Notes under the pieces: generated by a model
What the model saw: only the letters and a program-made list of their open reading frames with translations
What the model was told of the DNA's origin: nothing
The model's database searches: none
Made by a program: the position numbers and the translations under genes
Assembly: GCA_945875045.1 (NCBI GenBank)
Contig: CAMCIX010000077.1
Span: 1-7,216, forward strand
Length of the DNA: 7,216 nt
Source: an uncultured Clostridia bacterium
Lineage (GTDB): Bacteria; Bacillota; Clostridia; Oscillospirales; Acutalibacteraceae
Reading direction: 5' to 3'
Shown: piece after piece, positions 1 through 5,547 of the stretch
Numbering within the stretch: the stretch's first letter is position 1
Layout: each line of letters opens with the position of its first letter

Positions 1-47
1 GAGATGTAGAGAGGTCTCGTGGGCTCGGAGATGTGTATAAGAGACAG
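1..47 (+). other. Nextera i7 adapter left on the contig end (artefact)
   Basis: This is not genomic DNA. It reads as the end of P7 (GAGAT), an 8-base index GTAGAGAG (the adapter form of Nextera index N707, CTCTCTAC), the GTCTCGTGGGCTCGG handle, and the 19-bp Tn5 mosaic end AGATGTGTATAAGAGACAG at 29-47. Translated in the frame of the following gene it gives the peptide MGSEMCIRDR, a well-known adapter artefact in protein databases. The same adapter lies in reverse complement at the other end. The match is to the adapter sequence as I know it and is exact over 1-47. Confidence 0.98.
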
Positions 48-48
48 G

Positions 49-666
49 GACGTTACCGACATTGCCTCCCTTAAGGGTAAGACGATTTATGCAACAGGTC
101 AGGGCGCAAACCCCGAATATATCATCAACTACGTTTTGGAAAAGAACGGCCTTAAGGTAGGCGAGGACGTAACTATTAACTTTGTTTCCCAGCCGACCGA
201 GCTTGTAACTGCCTTTGCACAGAATGAAAAGGCTATAGCAATAGCTCCCCAGCCTGTTGCCACGACCATCACCGTTAAAAACGAGGGCGCGAAAATTGTG
301 CTCGATATGAACGACGAGTGGGAGAAGGTAAGCGACGCGAAGCTTGTTATGGGCTGTATTGTAGCCCGCAAGGAATATATCGAACAGAATCCCGACGCGG
401 TTAAAATTTTCCTTGAGGAATACAAGGACTCTGTAAACAGCGTCAACAGCGATGTCGATACCGCCGCCGCTCTCTGCGTGAAATACGGCATTGTAGCCGC
501 CGAGCCAATTGCTAAGAAGGCTATTCCCTACTGCAATATAGTATTTGAGGACGGAAGCGCGCTTAAAAATGACCTTTCTGCGTACCTTAAGTTCCTCTTT
601 GACCGCAACCCCGCAAGCGTTGGCGGACAGTTGCCCGACGACAACTTCTATTATGAAGCAAAGTAA
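49..666 (+). CDS. ABC transporter substrate-binding protein, 5'-truncated
   Basis: This is the C-terminal 205 residues of an extracytoplasmic solute-binding protein of the nitrate/sulfonate/taurine/NMT1-like class. It captures a small solute outside the membrane and hands it to the permease encoded next. The fragment opens with the family's DIASLKGKTIYATGQGANPE stretch (a 'SLKGK' strand followed by a glycine-rich turn), then a helix and the LKVGEDVTI segment. Later come AFAQNEKAIAIAPQP and a conserved tail. Family members are usually about 320-350 residues, so roughly 120-140 N-terminal residues are missing, including the signal peptide or lipobox. The gene is open at the left; an apparent start at base 19 lies wholly in adapter. 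The stop is TAA at 664-666, and the permease start lies inside this gene. The substrate cannot be told from the sequence. ThiY-like, SsuA-like and other members look alike at this level. Confidence 0.88.
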   Translation, partial: DVTDIASLKGKTIYATGQGANPEYIINYVLEKNGLKVGEDVTINFVSQPTELVTAFAQNEKAIAIAPQPVATTITVKNEGAKIVLDMNDEWEKVSDAKLVMGCIVARKEYIEQNPDAVKIFLEEYKDSVNSVNSDVDTAAALCVKYGIVAAEPIAKKAIPYCNIVFEDGSALKNDLSAYLKFLFDRNPASVGGQLPDDNFYYEAK

Positions 667-1408
667 TATTAAAAAGGTAATTAAATGGACTGCCGTATCG
701 CTGCTTTGGCTTGCGGTATGGCAGTTATCCGCCGCCGCCGTCGGACAGGAGCTCTTAATCCCCTACCCGAAGGCGGTTCTTTTAACACTTTGGGAGCTTG
801 CCCGCACCGCCGAATTTTGGCGCGCGGTTCTGTTTTCAATGCTTAGAATTACGGCGGGATATTCCCTCGGAGTGGTAATAGGCACGGCGGGGGCGGTGCT
901 AACCGCGAGGTTCGCGGTTTTCAAGGCAATCTTTTCGCCGATACTTCACCTTATAAGGGCGGTGCCTGTCGCCTCCTTTATAATATTAGCGCTGGTCTGG
1001 ATAAAAAGCGCTTATCTCGCAGTTTTTATATCCTTTCTTATGGTACTACCGATTATCTGGACAACCGTGCAAAGCGGTATAGAGGGTCTTGACCGTAAAT
1101 ACCTTGAAATGGCACAGGTTTTCGGGCTGAGCTCCGCTAAGACCCTTTTTCAAATTAAAATTCCCTTTATTTTGCCCTCGTTTATCGCCTCGGCGACCTC
1201 GGCGCTCGGCTTTGCGTGGAAATCAGGGGTTGCGGCGGAGGTTATCTGCCGTCCCGCAAATTCGCTTGGCAAGCTGTTACAGGACGCAAAGCTGTATCTT
1301 GAAACCCCGCGGGTTTTCGCCGTTACAGCTACGGTCGCCCTCCTGTCTCTTTTACTTGAGCTTATTATAAAGCGGGTTACAAGGAGGTTTTCAAATGATA
1401 AGCATTGA
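653..1408 (+). CDS. ABC transporter permease (SsuC/TauC/ThiX-like)
   Basis: This 251-residue inner-membrane subunit of a binding-protein-dependent importer should form a homodimeric channel for the solute delivered by the upstream binding protein. Hydrophobic segments lie near residues 9-30, 58-85, 93-117, 119-139, 172-198 and 221-240, matching the usual six helices. The EAA loop that docks on the ATPase is at residues 152-171: E152, A154, G158 and the I170-P171 end. The length is normal for the family. The frame is open further upstream, to base 545, but those codons lie inside the binding-protein gene and read as non-membrane sequence. ATG 653 (MKQSNIKKVIKW) gives the expected short charged N-terminus before helix 1. 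No strong ribosome site precedes it, and the 14-bp overlap with the preceding stop suggests translational coupling. The next gene overlaps this one by 14 bp. Confidence 0.92.
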   Translation: MKQSNIKKVIKWTAVSLLWLAVWQLSAAAVGQELLIPYPKAVLLTLWELARTAEFWRAVLFSMLRITAGYSLGVVIGTAGAVLTARFAVFKAIFSPILHLIRAVPVASFIILALVWIKSAYLAVFISFLMVLPIIWTTVQSGIEGLDRKYLEMAQVFGLSSAKTLFQIKIPFILPSFIASATSALGFAWKSGVAAEVICRPANSLGKLLQDAKLYLETPRVFAVTATVALLSLLLELIIKRVTRRFSNDKH

Positions 1409-1973
1409 AAATATATCCTTTTCCTACGGCGAAAAAAGGGTCCTTGAAAACCTTTCGCTTGAAATCGGCAAAGGCTCGCGGATTTGCTTTTTCGGGGAAA
1501 GCGGGTGCGGAAAAACCACCCTTTTAAGGCTGATTTTGGGACTTGAAAAGCCCCAAAGCGGAACAATAAAAAAGGACGGAGCCTTGCGCTCGTCCGCAGT
1601 ATTTCAGGAAAACCGACTTTTACCCTTTAAAACCGTATTACAGAACATAACCCTTATCGGTGCGGACGAAGGCGCCGCTCTTGACCGCTTAAGGGCGCTC
1701 GGTATCGAAGCCGCCGCCGACAGCTTTCCCTCTGATTTGTCGGGCGGTATGCAGCGCCGAGCCGCGATAGCACGCGCCCTTTGCGCCGAATACGATTACC
1801 TTGTTCTCGACGAGCCGTTCACAGGTCTTGACGGGGCTAACGCCTCCGCCGCCGCACGGCACATTTCCGAAAGCCTTAAGGAGAGGGCATTAATTTTAGT
1901 AACCCATTCAAGGGCGGAAGCGGAAATGCTCGGTGCACAGATAATAGACATAACCGAAAAACCGCATATTTAA
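1395..1973 (+). CDS. ABC transporter ATP-binding protein (SsuB/TauB/ThiZ-like)
   Basis: This 192-residue cytoplasmic ATPase powers the importer encoded just upstream. All nucleotide-binding motifs are present: Walker A GESGCGKTT at residues 34-42, Q-loop glutamine Q71, signature LSGGM at 115-119, Walker B YLVLDEP at 135-141 with catalytic E140, D-loop GLD at 144-146, and the H-loop histidine H171. The protein is short for the family, since SsuB and TauB are about 250 residues. It ends almost directly after the H-loop region and is thus a bare nucleotide-binding domain without a C-terminal extension. The start is well supported by AAGGAGG at 1381-1387, seven bases before ATG 1395 and inside the end of the permease gene. 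A terminator follows 21 bp after the stop, so this is the last gene of the operon. The imported solute is not determined. Confidence 0.93.
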   Translation: MISIENISFSYGEKRVLENLSLEIGKGSRICFFGESGCGKTTLLRLILGLEKPQSGTIKKDGALRSSAVFQENRLLPFKTVLQNITLIGADEGAALDRLRALGIEAAADSFPSDLSGGMQRRAAIARALCAEYDYLVLDEPFTGLDGANASAAARHISESLKERALILVTHSRAEAEMLGAQIIDITEKPHI

Positions 1974-1994
1974 GAATGTAAGGAATAAATATTT

Positions 1995-2026
1995 ACGGCG
2001 GGAGCTTGTTGTCTCCCGCCGTTTTT
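1995..2026 (+). terminator. Intrinsic terminator of the importer operon
   Basis: A perfect 10-bp GC-rich stem, ACGGCGGGAG (1995-2004) and CTCCCGCCGT (2013-2022), encloses an 8-base loop and runs into TTTTT (2022-2026). It lies just past the ATPase stop. The opposing permease gene ends at 2025, so the hairpin sits in a convergent junction. It could also stop minus-strand transcripts, although its T-tract on that side (AAATATTTATT) is weaker. Confidence 0.93.
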
Positions 2027-3263
2027 ACGCCTTAAAAACCGCCTTTAAAACCGAGCCTATTTTCGGCGAGGTGCCGTAAAGCAAAACGCCCACGCGGTAT
2101 ATCCTTGCCGACAATACGCCTACCCCGACAACCGACCCGATAAGCACTAAAACCGAGATTACGATTTGGTAAATCGGCACGGTACTCATCGCAATCCGCG
2201 TAAACATCGCCATGGGCGAGGTAAAGGGTACGAAGGAGCATATGACCATAATCGGCGCGTCCACATTTCCGCTTGACATAGATACCATCACGACAATAAA
2301 AGCGATTATGAAAAGCATTGTTATCGGCATTACGGCGGTGTTAATATCCTCAAGCTTTGATACCGTAGAGCCGACCGCGCCGTACATAAAGGCGTAGATA
2401 AAGAAGCCCAGTACGAAGAAAAGGAGCATAAACAAAAGCAGATCGAGCGGTATTCCGAAAATCGAGTCTATTATCATATTGTCGCTCCAATAGCTCTTGT
2501 TAAGGTTGTAGAAAAGGAACGCCGAGCCGAAAACACATACAAGCTGAATAAGCCCCGCAAGGCAGGAGGCAATAACCTTTCCGAACATCATAGCCGTGGG
2601 CTTTGCAGAGGTGACAAGCAGCTCCATAGCGCGGGAGCTTTTTTCGGACGCCACGTTTGTCGCCACCATCTGCCCATAAAGCAGAATAACCATATACAGC
2701 GCAAAAATCATTATATATGTATAGAAAAAGTTTTTAAACTGATCCTTGCCGAGACTTTCGGTTTCGTGGCTGATTTCAACCGAAAGTATATCCTCCGCCT
2801 GTTCGGGTGAGACGCCTTTTGCCGTCATCTCCTTTAGTTGGTAGAGGTTTTGCAAAACCGCGTCCGCGGCGTAGGTGTTTTCGTCATGCATCGAAAGATT
2901 ATCGACAAAATAGGTGTATGAGGTAAGCCCGTCAAGCGCAAAGCCGCACTCGGCAATACCGTCCGAAACGCTCTGCTTAATCTCCTCCTTATTATCGGCG
3001 ACAAGGACCTCATAATCGGCAAATGCGGAGGAAAAGACCTCCCTTGCAAGCTCGGCGGTTTCCTTTGTATCGGCTGAAACAAGCATAACCGCGCGGTCAT
3101 CAGCGGAGCCCGTCTGCTCGCCGCTGTCAAATACCGCGGCAATTCTCGGAAAAAACATAACCGCGGCGATAAGCAGCATAAGAAATACGGTTATTCCCAC
3201 AAACGCCTTGTTTATAAAATAATTCTTAAGCTCAAAATTAAAAATTGTTTTAAACTGCTTCAT
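2025..3263 (-). CDS. ABC-2 type permease, NatB/YhaP-like
   Basis: This 412-residue membrane subunit of an ABC exporter pairs with the ATPase encoded upstream. The layout is that of NatB-like ABC-2 permeases. A first helix lies at about residues 20-40, then an extracytoplasmic domain of roughly 135 residues (43-177). A C-terminal bundle follows, with hydrophobic segments near 178-200, 229-252, 272-296, 311-329, 335-355 and 366-388. The conserved cytoplasmic element EKSSRAMELL lies at 207-216, between the second and third helices. Known relatives export sodium ions or small compounds, or take part in envelope stress resistance; the substrate here is unknown. ATG 3261-3263 is four bases after the ATPase stop, with GGAG (3271-3274) overlapping the end of that gene, so translation is probably coupled. 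This is a different type from the Wzm polysaccharide exporters, which lack such an external domain. Confidence 0.88.
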   Translation of the reverse strand: MKQFKTIFNFELKNYFINKAFVGITVFLMLLIAAVMFFPRIAAVFDSGEQTGSADDRAVMLVSADTKETAELAREVFSSAFADYEVLVADNKEEIKQSVSDGIAECGFALDGLTSYTYFVDNLSMHDENTYAADAVLQNLYQLKEMTAKGVSPEQAEDILSVEISHETESLGKDQFKNFFYTYIMIFALYMVILLYGQMVATNVASEKSSRAMELLVTSAKPTAMMFGKVIASCLAGLIQLVCVFGSAFLFYNLNKSYWSDNMIIDSIFGIPLDLLLFMLLFFVLGFFIYAFMYGAVGSTVSKLEDINTAVMPITMLFIIAFIVVMVSMSSGNVDAPIMVICSFVPFTSPMAMFTRIAMSTVPIYQIVISVLVLIGSVVGVGVLSARIYRVGVLLYGTSPKIGSVLKAVFKA

Positions 3264-3267
3264 TTAC

Positions 3268-4158
3268 CTACTCCCGCTCCCCCGCGTACTCTACGAAAAT
3301 ATCGTTTAGCGACGGCTCGAAAACCTTAATTCCGTCTATGTCGTATTTTTCGGTAAGACGGCGCATAACCGGATTTTTCTCCTCGGGAGAAGAAAGGGTA
3401 ATCAAAAGCTCGCCGCCGTCCAAGTACTTAGCCGAAAAATCAGGGTCGTTTAATATAAGCTCCCTCTGCGGTGAAGAAACCGTAAGCTTATCCCGTCTAT
3501 AACTGCGTTTAATTTCGCGCAGTTCGCCGCAAACCGCCGCTTTTCCTCCGTTCAAAATTGCAATGCTGTCGCAAAATTCCTCTATGTAATTCATCTGGTG
3601 GCTTGAGAAAAGCAGGATTTTGCCCTTCCCGATTTCTTCCTTTACAACCTCTTCCAACAGCATTGCGTTTACGGGGTCAAGACCCGAAAACGGCTCGTCA
3701 AGTATTACTATATCGGGGTTGTGGGCAACCGCAGTCACAAGCTGGATTTTTTGCTGATTGCCCTTTGAAAGGGTGTCGAGCCGCTTGTCGCGGTATTCGG
3801 TCATATTAAGTCTATTAAGCCAGTAATCTACCGCCTTTACAGCGTCGGTGCGGTTCATACCCTTAAGCTGAGCGAAAAAGACAAGCTGCTCCGAGATTTT
3901 CTTTTTAGGGTAAAGCCCACGCTCCTCGGGAAGATAGCCGATTCCAACCTTTGAATAGTCAATCGGCTTGCCGTCAATCAAAACTTCGCCGCCGTTCGCG
4001 GGAAAAACGTTCATTAAAATGCGAATAGTCGTGGTTTTGCCGGCGCCGTTTCTGCCTAAAAGTCCGAACGCCTTGCCGCCCTCTGTCGAAAAAGAAATCC
4101 CCTTTAAAACCTCTTTCTCGCCGAAGCTTTTATAAATATTTCTCAATTCAAGAAGCAT
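3268..4158 (-). CDS. ABC transporter ATP-binding protein, NatA-like
   Basis: This 296-residue ATPase should drive the NatB-like permease that follows it. Motifs in order are Walker A GRNGAGKTT (35-43), GYLPEERGLYP (74-84), signature LSKGNQQKIQ (130-139), Walker B IVILDEP (150-156), D-loop GLDP (159-162) and SSH with H-loop H187. After residue 220 comes a C-terminal domain ending PSLNDIFVEYAG (282-293), as in the DUF4162-type NatA/YhaQ group. Two motifs depart from the textbook: LSKGN replaces LSGGQ, and PEER sits at the Q-loop where a glutamine is usual. Both are normal in this subfamily. ATG 4156-4158 has AGGAGG (4165-4170) six bases upstream, a strong ribosome site. The gene begins 27 bp after a decayed membrane-protein remnant. 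I see no clear promoter there, so it may be read through from the glf promoter or from a site I cannot recognise. Confidence 0.92.
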   Translation of the reverse strand: MLLELRNIYKSFGEKEVLKGISFSTEGGKAFGLLGRNGAGKTTTIRILMNVFPANGGEVLIDGKPIDYSKVGIGYLPEERGLYPKKKISEQLVFFAQLKGMNRTDAVKAVDYWLNRLNMTEYRDKRLDTLSKGNQQKIQLVTAVAHNPDIVILDEPFSGLDPVNAMLLEEVVKEEIGKGKILLFSSHQMNYIEEFCDSIAILNGGKAAVCGELREIKRSYRRDKLTVSSPQRELILNDPDFSAKYLDGGELLITLSSPEEKNPVMRRLTEKYDIDGIKVFEPSLNDIFVEYAGERE

Positions 4159-4185
4159 ATCTGCCCTCCTGCCTGCTCTGACCGA

Positions 4186-4420
4186 TTAACGCTTAAGCTT
4201 TTTTAATATTCTGCCCACGGTCTGGTCGGTAAGCTCCTTTACAAGCGGCTCCTTTACAAGATATAAAACACCACCGTAAAGTCCGAAGAAGAGCGCGGCG
4301 CTTACCGCCAAGGTTAAAAACGAGCCTAAGTCGCTTAATAATATATCCGCCCACAGGACGTATGAATACAAACCGTCTTAAGCGTATAAAATTCATAAGA
4401 CTTGAGACGGATATTTTCAA
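4186..4420 (-). pseudogene. Remnant of a membrane protein C-terminus, flippase-like
   Basis: The clean part is a 61-residue frame from TTG 4369-4371 to TAA 4186-4188. It has one strong hydrophobic stretch (about 16-38, FLTLAVSAALFFGLYGGVLY) and a charged tail, KEPLVKELTDQTVGRILKKLKR. That resembles the last helix and cytoplasmic tail of Wzx-type polysaccharide flippases. Just upstream, one base out of frame, bases 4420 to about 4340 read as LMNFIRLRRFVFIRPVGGYI, which resembles the loop before the final helices of such flippases. The simplest reading is a flippase end carrying a frameshift somewhere around 4325-4350, with all upstream helices missing. There is no good ribosome site for the TTG, and an in-frame TAA lies two codons before it. 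A genuine 61-residue membrane peptide is the alternative. The flippase identification rests on resemblance only. Confidence 0.5.
4373..4410. repeat. Imperfect inverted repeat at the remnant junction
   Basis: Arms CCGTCTTAAG (4373-4382) and CTTGAGACGG (4401-4410) pair at nine of ten positions; the tenth is a G-U pair on the plus strand and a C-A mismatch on the minus strand. The spacer is 18 bases. The repeat lies exactly where the glycosyltransferase-like start gives way to the flippase-like tail. On the minus strand it is followed by TTTGTATT, a poor terminator tail. It may be a weak terminator, a deletion scar or chance. Confidence 0.45.
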
Positions 4421-4439
4421 CGCCGTAAACAGGCATTAT
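4417..4439 (-). repeat. 23-bp direct repeat, copy 1 (IMPVYGVE codons)
   Basis: These 23 bases are identical to 5501-5523 in the same orientation, about 1.08 kb away. On the minus strand both copies encode IMPVYGVE at the start of a family 2 glycosyltransferase. In this copy the resemblance to a glycosyltransferase ends at the repeat edge. Confidence 0.9.
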
Positions 4440-4488
4440 CACAGAAAAAAGCAACTTATTCTCCATATTACACCCTCAAACAGCCGCA

Positions 4489-5547
4489 CTATCTGTTCGC
4501 TTTAAGGCGTGCAAACAGCTTTGTATTACCTGATTTTACACGGGAAATTAATTTCCCCTCTAAATAGGTAAGCAAAGTATTATTCCACTTAATCGGCATT
4601 AGCATAAGCTTCATATATTTTGAGTTGGGGTTGGCGGCTTTCACCGCTTCCCTTGCGCGGTCAGAGGAAATCATTTTTTTTATTTCCGCCTTTTTTTCCT
4701 TTGAGGAAAGGGTGCAGTTGCGGTTGGTCACATTTTCAATGCAGCCGATAACCCGCTCGATATATCTTCTTGCAAGAAACTCGCGAATCTCGGGCGAATC
4801 GGTTTTCCAATGCTCGTAAAGCTCGAGCATCCAGGAATGCTCCTCCTCGCGCTTTCGGAACATATCCGCGCGGTATTTCGCGGTCTCGCTCTCGCCGCGC
4901 TTGCGGATAAAGTGATAATACTTCTCGGAAGTAACCGTCACCCGCTCAACGTCCCGCACAACGCTTAAATTAAAGGGGAAATCGTCCCAGAAGGTCTCGG
5001 GGAAATAGAGCTTGTTTTCTAAAATATAGCTCGACAGATAAAGCTTGTTCCAAGGTGTATAAAGCAGGTTTTTATCAAACAGCTTATGGGCGTTTTGCCT
5101 AAATTCGCGGCTGTTTTTATAAACCGCGCTCTCGCAAAACTGCTGCTGTGAATATTTTTCGGTATCCGAATAATATGTGTCGATATAAAAGCCCGCGACT
5201 ACGAGCTGGGCGTTATCCCGCTCGGCTAGGTTATACATATCCTCAAGCATTGTCGGCTCCGCCCAGTCGTCGGAGTCCATAAAATACATATACTTGCCCC
5301 TTGCCTTATCGATAGCGACGTTTCTTGCGCTCGGGGCGCCGCCGTTTTCCTTGTGGATAACAATAATTCTCGGATCCTTTGCGGCGTATTCGTCGCAGAT
5401 TTCACCGCTCCTGTCCTTTGTGCCGTCGTCAACGCAGAAAAATTCCCAATCGGTTAAGGTCTGGTTCTTAATACTCTCAATCGCCTTGCCGACATAATCC
5501 TCAACGCCGTAAACAGGCATTATAACGCTAACTTTTATCTCGCTCAT
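4489..5547 (-). CDS. Glycosyltransferase family 2
   Basis: This 352-residue GT-A fold enzyme should transfer a sugar from a nucleotide-sugar donor to a growing surface glycan at the cytoplasmic face of the membrane. It opens with VSVIMPVYGVEDYVGKAIES (6-25). The donor-binding DDG is at 40-42 and ENGGAPSARN at 67-76. The metal-binding DXD is within DSDDW at 91-95. Further on are WNKLY at 166-170 and WDDFPFNL at 187-194, the usual acceptor-side and catalytic-base region. The C-terminal part (about 220-352) is basic and helical with no clear transmembrane helix. Length is typical. ATG 5545-5547 shares its A with the glf stop (TAATG), so the two are almost certainly co-translated. That makes a galactofuranosyl transfer role attractive but unproven; donor and acceptor cannot be read from the motifs. 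The stop is TAG at 4489-4491. Confidence 0.93.
   Translation of the reverse strand: MSEIKVSVIMPVYGVEDYVGKAIESIKNQTLTDWEFFCVDDGTKDRSGEICDEYAAKDPRIIVIHKENGGAPSARNVAIDKARGKYMYFMDSDDWAEPTMLEDMYNLAERDNAQLVVAGFYIDTYYSDTEKYSQQQFCESAVYKNSREFRQNAHKLFDKNLLYTPWNKLYLSSYILENKLYFPETFWDDFPFNLSVVRDVERVTVTSEKYYHFIRKRGESETAKYRADMFRKREEEHSWMLELYEHWKTDSPEIREFLARRYIERVIGCIENVTNRNCTLSSKEKKAEIKKMISSDRAREAVKAANPNSKYMKLMLMPIKWNNTLLTYLEGKLISRVKSGNTKLFARLKANR
5501..5523 (-). repeat. 23-bp direct repeat, copy 2 (IMPVYGVE codons)
   Basis: Partner of the identical 23 bases at 4417-4439. This copy lies inside the intact glycosyltransferase gene and encodes residues 9-16 of that protein. Confidence 0.9.

Larger units (their letters stand above)
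4335..4466 (-). pseudogene. Truncated start of a second family 2 glycosyltransferase
   Basis: ATG 4464-4466 lies 22 bases after the stop of the intact glycosyltransferase and has GAGGGTG a few bases upstream. It begins MENKLLFSVIMPVYGVEN, the hallmark first strand of a GT-A fold family 2 glycosyltransferase. It is closely similar to MSEIKVSVIMPVYGVEDY in the neighbouring gene. After residue 18 the similarity stops at once. The frame runs on for 25 unrelated residues, overlapping the flippase-like remnant in another frame, and ends at TAA 4335-4337. The nucleotide-binding DDG, the DXD and everything else of a family 2 enzyme are absent, so no activity is expected. It looks like the left edge of a deletion that removed the body of this gene and most of the next one. 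A contig mis-join is possible. Confidence 0.65.

Noticed and set aside
545..652. Upstream extension of the permease frame
   Set aside because: These 36 codons overlap the binding-protein gene deeply, lack a ribosome site and do not look like a permease N-terminus. ATG 653 fits.
1150..1566. 138-codon minus-strand frame across the permease/ATPase junction
   Set aside because: It is antisense to two well-supported genes and has no family features.
3268..4158. LSKGN signature and PEER at the Q-loop taken as evidence of an inactive ATPase
   Set aside because: These variants are usual in the NatA/YhaQ subfamily. Walker A, Walker B and the H-loop are intact.
2025..4158. Reading the ABC pair as a Wzm/Wzt polysaccharide exporter for the glf cluster
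   Set aside because: The permease has the NatB layout with a large external domain, and the ATPase has the NatA-type C-terminus, not a glycan-binding domain.
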